From the NCBI GenBank assembly GCA_018064925.1, contig JAGHUH010000025.1, positions 47,847-111,846 on the forward strand: 64,000 nt of DNA, read 5' to 3'. The position numbers and the translations under genes are program-made. Below, piece after piece: positions 28,109 through 38,208 of the stretch. The stretch comes from Candidatus Cacconaster stercorequi. GTDB taxonomy: Bacteria; Bacillota; Clostridia; Oscillospirales; Oscillospiraceae. Within the stretch, counting starts at the first letter, position 1. Each line of letters starts with the position of its first letter. Under the pieces are notes generated by a model, which was not told the origin of the DNA, did not search any database, and worked only from the letters and a program-made list of their open reading frames with translations.

Positions 28109-31100
28109 TTAGTCCTCGCTGCGGCGCTTGTAGTACTCGTACTTTGCCTTTGCACCGGCCTCGGCCTCAGCGAACAGCGTCTTGGCGTTGTCGGGGAAGC
28201 TCAGCTCCAGAGAGGCGTAGCGAACTTCGCCCTTCATGAAGTCATACAGAGGCATGCTGGGCTCCTTGGAGTCCAGAGTGAACTTCTTGGTCTCGGGATT
28301 GTAGCGATACAGATTCCAGTAACCGGAGTTGACAGCGTCCTTCATCTCCTGCTGGACATTGTTCATGCCCTTCTTGATACCGTGGTTGATGCAGGGAGCG
28401 TAGCAGATGACGATGGAGGGACCCTTATGAGCTTCGGCTTCCTTGATGGCCTTGATGAGCTGGTTGGGGTTGGCACCCATGCAGCACTGAGCGACATAGA
28501 CATTGTCATAGGTCATCATCAGCATACCCAGATCCTTCTTCTTGGTCTTCTTACCGGCTGCCTGGAACTGTGCCACGGCGCCGACAGGAGTAGCCTTGGA
28601 GGACTGGCCACCGGTGTTGGAATAGACCTCGGTATCCACCAGCAGGACATTGACATCCTCGCCCATGGCGAAGACATGATCCAGACCGCCGTAGCCGATG
28701 TCGTATGCCCAGCCGTCGCCGCCGTACATCCACATGGTCTTCTTGCTCAGGTCGTTCTTGCGCTTCATGATCTCGTCCACGAACTTCTGCTCGTCAGCGT
28801 TGAACTTACCGTTCTCCAGAGCAGCAACCAGAGCCTTGGTGGCCTCGGTGGAAGCATCCAGATCCTCGTAGGTCTCGAACCACTTGGCGATGGCTGCCTT
28901 CACAGCGGCATCGTTGGTGATGGCATCCAGACCGCGGACATACTCGGTAACGGCAGCGCGCAGCTGCTTGACAGCCAGGCACATACCATAGGAGAATTCA
29001 GCGTTGTTCTCGAACAGGGAGTTGGACCATGCGGGGCCCTTGCCTTCCTTGTTCTTGCAGTAAGGTACGCAAGGCATAGCGGCGCCCCAAGCCTGGGTAC
29101 AACCGGTAGCGTTTGCCAGGTACATCTTATCACCGAACATCTGGGTCAGCAGCTTCACATAGGGAGTCTCACCGCAGCCGGCGCAGGCGCCGTTGAACTC
29201 AACCAGGGGCTGACGGAACTGGCTGCCCTTCAGGGTGAACTTGTCGATCTTATCGTACTTGTCGGACAGGTTCATCACATAGTTCCAGTTGGTCTGATCC
29301 AGAGAGACCTCGTGTGCGGGCACCATCTTCAGGGCCTTGCCGGTCTTGGGGCAGGAGGAAACGCAGCTGCCGCAGGAGGTGCAGTCCAGCGTGGAAACGC
29401 CCATGGTGAACTTCAGGCCCTTCAGTGCGGGACCCTTGGCATCCACCAGCTCCATGCCGGCGGGAGCATTAGCAGCCTCTTCCTCGTTCAGCAGGAAGGG
29501 ACGGATCACAGCGTGGGGGCAGACGAAGGAGCACATATTGCACTGCAGGCACTCGTTCTTGTCCCAAACGGGCAGATGGGTGGCAATGCCGCGCTTCTCA
29601 TAGCGGGAGGTACCCAGAGGCATGGTACCGTCTTCCATACCCTTGAAGGCGGAAACAGGCAGATCATCACCCTTCTGGGCATTGATGGGAACCAGAATGT
29701 TCTTGATGATGTCGGGTACATTCTCGGGAGCGGGCTGGATAGCAGCGCCGGACAGATTCTTCCAGCTATCCTTGACGGTAACTTCCTTGACAGCGTTGAT
29801 ACCGGCGTCAACAGCGGCAATGTTCATGTTGACAACCTTGTCGCCCTTCAGAGCGTAGGTCTTCTTCACAGCAGCCTTCATGTGCTCCACAGCATCCTCA
29901 ACGGGGATGACCTTGGCCAGCTTGAAGAAGGCAGCCTGCAGCACCATGTTGGAGCGGTTACCCAGACCGATGGCCTGAGATTCCTTGTTGGCGTCGATGA
30001 TGAAGAACTTGATGTTGTTCTCAGCAATGTACTTCAGGATATCACCGGGCATCTTCTGCTCCAGCTCGTCCTCACTCCACTCGCAGTTCAGCAGGAAGGA
30101 GCCATTAGGCTTCAGCTCGGAGATAATGTCATATTTGGTCAGGTAGCTCTGATTGTGGCAGGCCACGAAATCAGCGTTGCTGACATAGTAGGTGGAGGAA
30201 ATGGGCTTCTTACCGAAGCGCAGATGGCTCTTGGTGATACCGAAGGACTTCTTGGTATCATACTCAAAGTAAGCCTGGCAGTACATATCGGTATTGTTGC
30301 CGATGATCTTGATGGAGTTCTTGTTGGCGCCGACGGTACCATCGCTGCCCAGACCCCAGAACTTGCAGGCGATGGTGCCTTCGGGCTCGGTCAGCAGCGT
30401 CTCGCCGATGGGCAGGGACAGGTTGGTCACATCATCGTTGATACCGATGGTGAAATGATTCTTGGGCTCAGCAAGCAGCAGGTTGTCGAACACGGCCTTG
30501 ATCTGTGCGGGAGTGGTATCCTTGGAGCTGAGGCCATAACGACCGGCAAAGATCTCGGGACGGTTGGCGTCGTTGATGTAAGCAGCGCAGATATCCTCGT
30601 ACAGAGGCTCACCGATGGAGCCGATCTCCTTGACACGGTCGAGAACAGCAATCTTCTTGACGGTCTTGGGGATAGCGGCCAGCAGATGCTTGGCGGAGAA
30701 GGGGCGGAACAGGTGGACCTGCAGGAAGCCGACCTTCTCACCGCGGTCGTTCAGGTACTTGATGGTCTCCTGAATGGTACCGGTGACAGAGCCCATGGCG
30801 ATGATGACACGGTCAGCATCGGGAGCACCATAGTAGTTGAACAGATGATACTCACGGCCGGTCAGCTTGCTGATCTGACCCATGTAATCCTCGACGATAT
30901 CGGGCAGCTCGTCGTAAGCCGTGTTGTTTGCCTCACGCAGCTGGAAGTAGATATCGGGGTTATCAACCAGAGAACGCATGCGGGGATCTTCGGGGTTCAG
31001 CGCGTTGGCGCGGAACTTGGCCAGAGCGTCATAGTCGACCATCTTGGCGAAATCAGCATAGTCGATTGCCTCGACCTTCTGGATCTCGTGGCTGGTACGG

Positions 31101-31621
31101 AAACCGTCAAAGAAGTGCATGAAGGGAATGCGGGCCTTGATGGCGGACAGATGTGCCACGCCGGCCAGATCCATGATCTCCTGCACGCTGCCGGAGTTCA
31201 GCATGGCAAAACCGGTCTGGCGGCAGTTCATGACATCGGAATGGTCACCGAAGATGGAGAAAGCGTGGGTACCGACGGTACGGGATGCAACGTGAAGCAC
31301 GCCGGGCAGACGCTCACCGGAGATACGGTGCAGGGTGGGGATCATCAGCATCAGGCCCTGAGATGCGGTGAAGGAAGTGGCCAGTGCGCCGGCTTCCAGA
31401 ACACCGTGGCAGGCGCCGCAGGCACCGGCTTCGGACTGCATCTCAACCAGACGGACGGTCTGGCCGAAGATGTTCTTCTTGCCATTGGCAGACCAGGCAT
31501 CAGCATGCTCAGCCATGGGAGAAGACGGGGTGATCGGATAGATTGCTGCGACTTCGGAGAACGCATACGCCACGTATGCGGCAGCTTCGTTACCATCGCA
31601 GATCTTAATGATCTTGCTCAT
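28109..31621 (-). CDS. nifJ: Pyruvate:ferredoxin (flavodoxin) oxidoreductase
   Basis: Start MSKIIKICDGNEAAAYVAYAFSEVAAIYPITPSSPMAEHAD at 31621; two 4Fe-4S motifs CxxCxxCxxxC. Confidence 0.97.
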   Translation of the reverse strand: MSKIIKICDGNEAAAYVAYAFSEVAAIYPITPSSPMAEHADAWSANGKKNIFGQTVRLVEMQSEAGACGACHGVLEAGALATSFTASQGLMLMIPTLHRISGERLPGVLHVASRTVGTHAFSIFGDHSDVMNCRQTGFAMLNSGSVQEIMDLAGVAHLSAIKARIPFMHFFDGFRTSHEIQKVEAIDYADFAKMVDYDALAKFRANALNPEDPRMRSLVDNPDIYFQLREANNTAYDELPDIVEDYMGQISKLTGREYHLFNYYGAPDADRVIIAMGSVTGTIQETIKYLNDRGEKVGFLQVHLFRPFSAKHLLAAIPKTVKKIAVLDRVKEIGSIGEPLYEDICAAYINDANRPEIFAGRYGLSSKDTTPAQIKAVFDNLLLAEPKNHFTIGINDDVTNLSLPIGETLLTEPEGTIACKFWGLGSDGTVGANKNSIKIIGNNTDMYCQAYFEYDTKKSFGITKSHLRFGKKPISSTYYVSNADFVACHNQSYLTKYDIISELKPNGSFLLNCEWSEDELEQKMPGDILKYIAENNIKFFIIDANKESQAIGLGNRSNMVLQAAFFKLAKVIPVEDAVEHMKAAVKKTYALKGDKVVNMNIAAVDAGINAVKEVTVKDSWKNLSGAAIQPAPENVPDIIKNILVPINAQKGDDLPVSAFKGMEDGTMPLGTSRYEKRGIATHLPVWDKNECLQCNMCSFVCPHAVIRPFLLNEEEAANAPAGMELVDAKGPALKGLKFTMGVSTLDCTSCGSCVSSCPKTGKALKMVPAHEVSLDQTNWNYVMNLSDKYDKIDKFTLKGSQFRQPLVEFNGACAGCGETPYVKLLTQMFGDKMYLANATGCTQAWGAAMPCVPYCKNKEGKGPAWSNSLFENNAEFSYGMCLAVKQLRAAVTEYVRGLDAITNDAAVKAAIAKWFETYEDLDASTEATKALVAALENGKFNADEQKFVDEIMKRKNDLSKKTMWMYGGDGWAYDIGYGGLDHVFAMGEDVNVLLVDTEVYSNTGGQSSKATPVGAVAQFQAAGKKTKKKDLGMLMMTYDNVYVAQCCMGANPNQLIKAIKEAEAHKGPSIVICYAPCINHGIKKGMNNVQQEMKDAVNSGYWNLYRYNPETKKFTLDSKEPSMPLYDFMKGEVRYASLELSFPDNAKTLFAEAEAGAKAKYEYYKRRSED

Positions 31622-31865
31622 TTTCTTTTTCCTCCTCAAAAATATACAATTTGAAAAACTGTACTATGAAAAAATGAAATTCTTCATTTTCGCAACACTA
31701 TAATTGTAACATTTTTTATTTAAAAGTCAATTCTTCTTTCTTTTTTGACAGCATTTGTTGTTTTAATCCCATAAATGCAGGAATATTGTTAAATTATTTC
31801 CTCTAAATAAACGCACAATGCCCCCTTATTCACATCAGGAAACCTCGCGCGTTTATTTCTGTAAG

Positions 31866-33842
31866 TTAATCCTGTAAAAGTGCCAAAAATTCTTCTTCTG
31901 ACAGCACGGGAATATTCAATTCCTGTGCTTTGCGCAGCTTGCTGCCGGCACCCGGCCCGGCCACTACATAGGTGGTTTTCTTCGACACACTGCCCGATGC
32001 CTTTCCGCCGCGCTTTTCGATCATCTCTCCCGCTTCTTCCCGGGTAAATTTCTCCAATGCACCGGTCAGGACGAAGGTCATACCGGCAAATCTGCTATCA
32101 ACCTTTTCCTCTTTACACACCATGTTAACGCCGGCATTTTTTAGTCTTTCGATCAGATCCTGCGATTGAGGACTTTCCATCCAGCACCGAATATAGTCCG
32201 CCGTGATACCGCCCACATCGTCGATGGCGGTCAGTTCTTCTACCGACGCCTGTGCAAATGCATCGAAGGTACCGAAATGGCTGGCCAGCACCTTGGCGGC
32301 CTTGTCACCTACCTGCCGGATACCCAACGCATTGATCAGCCGCCACAAATCGTTCTCTTTGGATGCGGCAATTGCCTTCACCGCATTCTGCGCAGACTTT
32401 TCACCCATGCGCTCCAACTGTGCGATATCCTGCGCGCGCAGATCGTAGAGGTCGGCGGCTGTCTGTACCAAGCCGTTCTCAATGAGCTGATTCATTACAG
32501 CCGGTCCCAAGCCGTCTATGTCCATCGCATTGCGGGAGGCAAAATGGGTCAGGTTTCGCAGCCGCTGTGCCGGACACTCCGCGCCCGTGCAGCGAACAGC
32601 CGCGCCGTCCTCGTCCCGGCTGACGGGAGCGCCGCACACCGGGCAGACCGGCGGCAGATAATACGGCTCGGTGCCCTCCGGACGATCTTCCTTCACCACG
32701 CCCAGAATTTCGGGGATGATCTCCCCCGCCTTCTGTACAATTACTGTGTCACCGATGCGAATATCCTTTTCGGTGATGAAATCCTGATTATGCAGCGTGG
32801 CATAGGTGACAGTCGTGCCTGCCAGACGCACTGGTTCCAGCTCTGCTTTTGGTGTCAATACGCCGGTACGCCCCACCTGTACCACAATGTTTTTCAAGCG
32901 GGACGCTTTCTTCTCCGGCGGGTACTTATAGGCAATGGCCCACCGAGGGCACTTGGCTGTGCTGCCTAATATTTCACGATCTGACAAGTTATTTAACTTT
33001 ACAACCGTGCCGTCCATATCGAACGGAAAATCCATGCGCTCGTCATTGAGTCGAGCAATTTCCGCAAGGATCTCCCCCGCCGATTGCAGACAGCGGTTGG
33101 GGATGACCTTAAATTGCTGGGAGCGCAGATACGCCAGCGTTTCATCGTGGCTTGCAAACTCCCGGCCCTCGGCCAATTGCAAATTGAAAACGGCAATATC
33201 CAGTCGGCGCTGTGCGGCAATCTTGGGATCCTTCTGCCGCAGGGAGCCGGCCGCCGCATTGCGTGGATTGGCCATCAAGGGCTTTCCCTCGATCTCCAGC
33301 ATGGCGTTGATCTCATCAAAGACACTGCGGGCCATATAGACCTCACCACGCACGATCAGCCGCGGGAGCTTTTCCGGCAGCACCATGGGAATGGAGCGGA
33401 TGGTGCGGAGATTTTCCGTCACATCCTCCCCTACCCGTCCGTCACCGCGGGTGGCACCCTGATAAAAGATGCCGTTGCGGTATTCCAGCGCCACGGACAG
33501 GCCGTCCACCTTCGGCTCAATGCTGTATGCGGCATCGGGCACTTCTTGTGCCACCTTCTCCAAAAATTCCGCAACCTCTTCCCCGTTGAACACATCCTGT
33601 AAGCTCTCCAGCGGCACGGGATGCGTCACCTTCTCGAACTGGCTCAGCGTCTCGCCGCCCACACGTTGGGTAGGAGAATCCGGCGTGATCTCCTCCGGAT
33701 GCTCCTTCTCCAGCTCCTCCAGACGGCGCAGCATATGGTCATATTCATAGTCGGAAATGGTGGGATCGTCCAGTACATAATAGCGATAGCCGTGGGCATT
33801 TAATGTGTCGCGCAGCTCCTTCATTTCTTCCCGGTAGTCCAT
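31866..33842 (-). CDS. ligA: NAD-dependent DNA ligase
   Basis: SIEPKVDGLSVALEYRNG; zinc finger CPVCGAPV...CTGAECPAQ; C-terminal BRCT. Confidence 0.97.
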   Translation of the reverse strand: MDYREEMKELRDTLNAHGYRYYVLDDPTISDYEYDHMLRRLEELEKEHPEEITPDSPTQRVGGETLSQFEKVTHPVPLESLQDVFNGEEVAEFLEKVAQEVPDAAYSIEPKVDGLSVALEYRNGIFYQGATRGDGRVGEDVTENLRTIRSIPMVLPEKLPRLIVRGEVYMARSVFDEINAMLEIEGKPLMANPRNAAAGSLRQKDPKIAAQRRLDIAVFNLQLAEGREFASHDETLAYLRSQQFKVIPNRCLQSAGEILAEIARLNDERMDFPFDMDGTVVKLNNLSDREILGSTAKCPRWAIAYKYPPEKKASRLKNIVVQVGRTGVLTPKAELEPVRLAGTTVTYATLHNQDFITEKDIRIGDTVIVQKAGEIIPEILGVVKEDRPEGTEPYYLPPVCPVCGAPVSRDEDGAAVRCTGAECPAQRLRNLTHFASRNAMDIDGLGPAVMNQLIENGLVQTAADLYDLRAQDIAQLERMGEKSAQNAVKAIAASKENDLWRLINALGIRQVGDKAAKVLASHFGTFDAFAQASVEELTAIDDVGGITADYIRCWMESPQSQDLIERLKNAGVNMVCKEEKVDSRFAGMTFVLTGALEKFTREEAGEMIEKRGGKASGSVSKKTTYVVAGPGAGSKLRKAQELNIPVLSEEEFLALLQD

Positions 33843-33855
33843 TCTCTCCACCTCG

Positions 33856-34566
33856 TCATCCGTTGTTCATAATATAATCTTCTGCATACTGCTCCGTTTC
33901 ATCCGGAACGGTACTGAAATTGGTGTAGTTCTCCGGCACGCTGCCTACAATGACGGTTTCCGCCACGGCGATCTCATTTTTTACCTCCGTAGACGCAGTA
34001 AAGCCCGGCAGCAGGATGCTCATATAGACATTCACATCCAGCAGCACCTGATGCTTTGTCTGATTGATGCCGGCAGACATAAACGCATTGCGGAAGCTGC
34101 ACTGCGTGGAGCCCACCGCCTGCATCCGTATCCGAATAGACGGCCCGCGACCTGCCAGCAGACTGGAACCGGTCAGCGATCCCACCGGAATACTCAGTTC
34201 GCTGGTGGAGACCTCCGACAGCCGCTGGAGTATTTCATCGGAAATGGTGGTCTGCAGCCGGTTAAATTCCGCCATGTTACTGTAAAGTGCCGTCACGCGC
34301 CCCTGCTCATCCTTTTCAAAACGGATCATGGCACCATAATTGATCTCACCGCGATCCACCGCATCGTTCACAGCAGCCGCCACGATGCGGTTGACCGTGT
34401 TGGACACGCGTGCCGTGGCCATACTGGTGATGATGGGCTTCATGTGGATCACCGCCACGGCGCACAGCGCCGCCAGAGCGGAGAACAGCACCAAGCCCCA
34501 GATCATCATCCGCTGCCGAAGCGACAGGCGCACATAGCGCAGTCTCCCCAATTCATACACCCCCAT
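33856..34566 (-). CDS. yunB: Sporulation protein YunB
   Basis: MGVYELGRLRYVRLSLRQRMM; single TM plus YunB-like domain; ORF extends to 34659 but 34566 start avoids murD overlap. Confidence 0.87.
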   Translation of the reverse strand: MGVYELGRLRYVRLSLRQRMMIWGLVLFSALAALCAVAVIHMKPIITSMATARVSNTVNRIVAAAVNDAVDRGEINYGAMIRFEKDEQGRVTALYSNMAEFNRLQTTISDEILQRLSEVSTSELSIPVGSLTGSSLLAGRGPSIRIRMQAVGSTQCSFRNAFMSAGINQTKHQVLLDVNVYMSILLPGFTASTEVKNEIAVAETVIVGSVPENYTNFSTVPDETEQYAEDYIMNNG

Positions 34567-34588
34567 GGGAGTATATGCGGGTGGTCTC

Positions 34589-35977
34589 TTATTCTTCCCA
34601 GCTATTGACAATGGCCTTGAAGGTCTTGCCGCGCTCCATAAAGTTCTTAAACTGGTCAAATGCCGCGCAGGCCGGCGAAAGTGTTACCACATCGCCCTCC
34701 TCCGCCATATCGCGAGCCATTTCCACAGCGGCTTTAAACGGCGTCACATCAATGATCTCCGGCTTACCGACTTCATAACCGGGTGCCTGCTCCACGGCAG
34801 CACGGATCTTGTCTGCCGTGGCGCCGCACAGCACCATCAGCTTCACATGCTCCACAACCTCGGGACCAAGCACATCAAAGGGGATATGCTTATCATAGCC
34901 GCCGGCAATGAGGATCACCTTTTCCTTAAAGGAACGCAGACCGGCAATGGTGCGGCTGGGGCTGGATGCGATGGAATCGTTATAAAATCGCACACCGTGA
35001 TAGGTACGCACCAGCTCGATACGATGCTCCACGCCGCCGAATTCTCGGGCAAACTTCAAAATCACGCTGTCCGGCACCAAACCGTCCACAGCGGCGATGG
35101 CCGCCATGTAGTTCTCCACATTGTGTACGCCGGGGATCTTGATATCACCGGTATGCATAATCTCGCGCTCGCGGCCATCACGGCGGATCATAATGGCATC
35201 GCCCCGCAGGAATACGCCGTTTTCCGGCTCTTCCTTGCGGCTGAAATACAGCGCAGTATCCACCGCACGCTCTGCCTGATGGCGGGTGATCTCATTGTCC
35301 AGATTGAAAACGGCAATATCGCCCGGCTTCTGATGGCGGAAGATATTTTCCTTGGCTGCTACATATTCTTCCATGCCGTGGTGCATATCCAGATGGTTGG
35401 GCGCCAGATTGGTGATGACGGCGATATGGGGCGAGCACTGCATGGTCATCAGCTGAAAACTGGACAGCTCCAGCACTGCATAATCCGAGGCCTTCATTTC
35501 GCCGGCCTCGCACAGCAGCGGATGGCCGATATTGCCGCCCACATACACGGTGCTGCCTGCCGCCTTCAAAAGCTCGGCAATGATCGTTGTTGTGGTGGTC
35601 TTGCCATCAGAGCCGGTCACCGCAATGATAGGACAGGGACAGACCGCAAAGAACACTTCCATCTCGCTGGTCAGGATACTCCCCTGCTCCACCGCCTTCA
35701 AAAGCTGCGGCACATCGGGACGCAGACCCGGCGTACGGAAAATGATATCCTGGCAAAGGCCCTCCAGATAATCCTCACCAAGCTTCAGCACAACGCCCAT
35801 GCTCTCCAGATGAGACGCCATCTCCTCGCCCAGTGCCGCGCGGTCACGCTTGTCACAGGCGGTCACGGCGATCTTCTCGCGGGCCAGCAGTTCAATCAGC
35901 GGCGTGTTGCTGACGCCAATACCAATGACTGCCACGGTTTTATTTCTAATAGAGTCCAGATAATTTTGCAAAGTCAT
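34589..35977 (-). CDS. murD: UDP-N-acetylmuramoylalanine--D-glutamate ligase
   Basis: VTGSDGKTTTTTIIAELLK; NYMAAIAAV; YNDSIASSPSRTIAGL. Confidence 0.97.
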   Translation of the reverse strand: MTLQNYLDSIRNKTVAVIGIGVSNTPLIELLAREKIAVTACDKRDRAALGEEMASHLESMGVVLKLGEDYLEGLCQDIIFRTPGLRPDVPQLLKAVEQGSILTSEMEVFFAVCPCPIIAVTGSDGKTTTTTIIAELLKAAGSTVYVGGNIGHPLLCEAGEMKASDYAVLELSSFQLMTMQCSPHIAVITNLAPNHLDMHHGMEEYVAAKENIFRHQKPGDIAVFNLDNEITRHQAERAVDTALYFSRKEEPENGVFLRGDAIMIRRDGREREIMHTGDIKIPGVHNVENYMAAIAAVDGLVPDSVILKFAREFGGVEHRIELVRTYHGVRFYNDSIASSPSRTIAGLRSFKEKVILIAGGYDKHIPFDVLGPEVVEHVKLMVLCGATADKIRAAVEQAPGYEVGKPEIIDVTPFKAAVEMARDMAEEGDVVTLSPACAAFDQFKNFMERGKTFKAIVNSWEE

Positions 35978-36085
35978 AAAGACCCCTCCTTATATATTAC
36001 ACGATAAGTAATTTCTAACTAAACTAGTATACCGCACTTTTTCTTTCAGTTCAATCAGTTTTCCTGATTTGTCATCCCATTATCG

Positions 36086-36114
36086 TTGACTTTCCCCGAA
36101 ACATTTTGTAAAAT
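36086..36114 (+). promoter_or_regulatory. rnpB promoter
   Basis: TTGACT-N17-TAAAAT just upstream of RNase P RNA. Confidence 0.75.
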
Positions 36115-36120
36115 AGAACT

Positions 36121-36471
36121 TGCGAGCAAATCAGACAGTCGCGGGGACAAGGCGAAAGCCTGTCCATGAGGAAAGTCCGGGCTCCACAGGGCAAGGATAA
36201 CGGGTAACGCCCGCCGAAGGCGACTTCAGGAAAAGTGCAACAGAGATATACCGCTTGAAACGCTTTGCATTTCAAGTAAGGGTGGAAAGGCGAGGTAAGA
36301 GCTCACCCGTCGGCTGGGAACAGTCCGACGCTGTAAACTCTATCCGGAGCAACACCGGTATGGGGACATACGGTTGGCCCGACCGTCCCCGGGGTGGCTT
36401 GATCGCAGCGGCAACACTGCGGCTAGATAGATGACTGTCAAGACAGAACCCGGCTTACAGATTTACTCGTA
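36121..36471 (+). ncRNA. rnpB: RNase P RNA
   Basis: GAGGAAAGTCCGGGCTCCACAGGGCAAGGATAACGGGTAACGCCCG...AGATAGATGACTGTC..ACAGAACCCGGCTTAC; P1 ends pair (GAGCAAATC/GATTTACTC). Confidence 0.95.
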
Positions 36472-36480
36472 CCTTATACG

Positions 36481-36515
36481 ACAGCAGCAGCGCCATACGC
36501 TGCTGCTGTCCTTTT
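36481..36515 (+). terminator. rnpB terminator
   Basis: ACAGCAGCAGCG-CCATA-CGCTGCTGCTGTCCTTTT. Confidence 0.8.
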
Positions 36516-36681
36516 GCTATTTTGCCACATTTGTGCAATTTTCACAAATTGTATATACCAATTTCATCATTATTTGTTCCAAAAACTTCTTTACATTACC
36601 ACGCTAAAGTGTTAGTATATTAAACAGTTAAGTAAGCAGTGCATCTGCGGCAAAGACAAAATTACTATGGAGGAAAAAACA

Positions 36682-37467
36682 ATGAAAAAGATTTTGTGTC
36701 TGGTGCTGGCTCTGGTCATGGCGCTGTGCCTTGTGGCATGCGGTAGCGGTAGTAATGAAAAGACCTTCATCATGGGTATCGACCCCGAGTATCCCCCCTT
36801 CAGCTACATGGGCGAGGTTGGTGAGTACACCGGCTTTGATGTCGAGGTCTGCAAGGCCGCCTGCGAGGAGCTGGGCTGGAAGTTTGAAGTATTCGGCGTG
36901 AACTGGGACAACAAGCTGGTGCAGCTGGATGCCGGTGAATGCGATTGCGTATGGTCCGGCATGACCATCCTGGACAGCATGACCGATGCCGGTTATGTCA
37001 TCTCCGCTCCCTACTACGATAACACCCAGGTCATCATGGTCAAGGAAGGCAGCGATATCAAGTCCTCCGCTGACCTGAAGGGCAAGACCGTGGCCGTTCA
37101 GTTGGGCACCTCCGGCGAGTCTCTGCTGGCTGAGGACGGCGATCTGGCCGACCTGTCTGCCACCTTTGGCGAGCTGGTCACCTGCGACAGCTTCCTGAAG
37201 TGCTTCACCGAGCTGGATGGCAAGGCAGTGGATGCCGTGTTCGTTGACAAGCCCGTGGCTGAGTCCTATGCCGCCAAGAATGCCGGCTTCACCGTAATCG
37301 ACGAAAATCTGGGCGCCGAGCAGTACGGTATCGCTTTCCGCTCCGGTGATGCTGAAATGTGCCAGCAGATGGAGGACGCTGTGGCCAAGCTGGTGGAGAA
37401 CGGCACCTATGCCAAGATTGCCGAGAATTATCCCGACATCGTCAACAACCTGCTGTTCCTGAAATAA
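36682..37467 (+). CDS. Amino acid ABC transporter substrate-binding lipoprotein
   Basis: MKKILCLVLALVMALCLVACGSGSNEKTFIMGIDPEYPPFSYMG; SBP family 3. Confidence 0.93.
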   Translation: MKKILCLVLALVMALCLVACGSGSNEKTFIMGIDPEYPPFSYMGEVGEYTGFDVEVCKAACEELGWKFEVFGVNWDNKLVQLDAGECDCVWSGMTILDSMTDAGYVISAPYYDNTQVIMVKEGSDIKSSADLKGKTVAVQLGTSGESLLAEDGDLADLSATFGELVTCDSFLKCFTELDGKAVDAVFVDKPVAESYAAKNAGFTVIDENLGAEQYGIAFRSGDAEMCQQMEDAVAKLVENGTYAKIAENYPDIVNNLLFLK

Positions 37468-37548
37468 GGACAATACATCTGAATTTCCCACTTCCCGGAA
37501 GCGCATAAGTGCTTCCGGGATTGTGTGCGTAAGAGTTGAGGAAAACAT

Positions 37549-38196
37549 ATGACTTTAATGACAATGATTATGAAAATGAGCGAGGGTTTCACAAGAACCT
37601 GCGCGATTTTCTTTCTGACTTTGATATTCTCTCTGCCGCTTGGTATGATCGTGGCGCTGCTGCGCATGAGCAAAAATAATATCGTGTCCAATGTGACCCG
37701 CTTTATTATTTCCGTTTTGCGCGGTACACCCTTGATGCTGCAATTGCTGGCGGTAACTTACGGCCCCCTCTACCTGTTTGGCTGGTCCGTTTCCCGCAAC
37801 AAGCTCATCCCTGTGGTGATTGCTTTCGCCATCAACTACGCGGCTTATTTCGCGGAGATCTACCGCGGCGGCATCGAATCCATGCCGGTGGGACAGTATG
37901 AGGCAGCTGAGGTGCTGGGCTACACCAAGTCCCAGACATTCATACACATCATTCTCCCTCAGGTGGTCAAGCGGATCATGCCCAGTATCACCAACGAGGT
38001 GGTCACATTGGTGAAGGACACCTCTCTGGCGTTCACGGTTTCCTATATGGAGATGTTCACCATCGGTAAGCAGATTGCCAACTCCGAAACCAGCTTCACG
38101 CCGTTCCTTGTTGCCGGTATTTTCTATTTCGTATTCAATGCTATCGTTGACTTCGTCATGGGAAAGATCGAAAAGCGCATGGACTATTATAAATAA
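37549..38196 (+). CDS. Amino acid ABC transporter permease
   Basis: FIISVLRGTPLMLQLL; YFAEIYRGGIESMPVGQYEAAEVLGYT. Confidence 0.95.
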   Translation: MTLMTMIMKMSEGFTRTCAIFFLTLIFSLPLGMIVALLRMSKNNIVSNVTRFIISVLRGTPLMLQLLAVTYGPLYLFGWSVSRNKLIPVVIAFAINYAAYFAEIYRGGIESMPVGQYEAAEVLGYTKSQTFIHIILPQVVKRIMPSITNEVVTLVKDTSLAFTVSYMEMFTIGKQIANSETSFTPFLVAGIFYFVFNAIVDFVMGKIEKRMDYYK

Positions 38197-38208
38197 GGAG
38201 GTGCCGTC

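Noticed and set aside
28382-31654. 1090-aa plus-strand ORF
   Set aside because: Entirely antisense to nifJ, whose protein is unmistakable; composition reflects codon bias of the opposite strand.
31785-31800. Possible Rex site upstream of nifJ (TTGTTAAATTATTTCC)
   Set aside because: Only one half-site matches TTGTTAA-N4-TTAACAA.
36072-36275. 67-aa minus-strand ORF
   Set aside because: Overlaps the RNase P RNA gene and its promoter.
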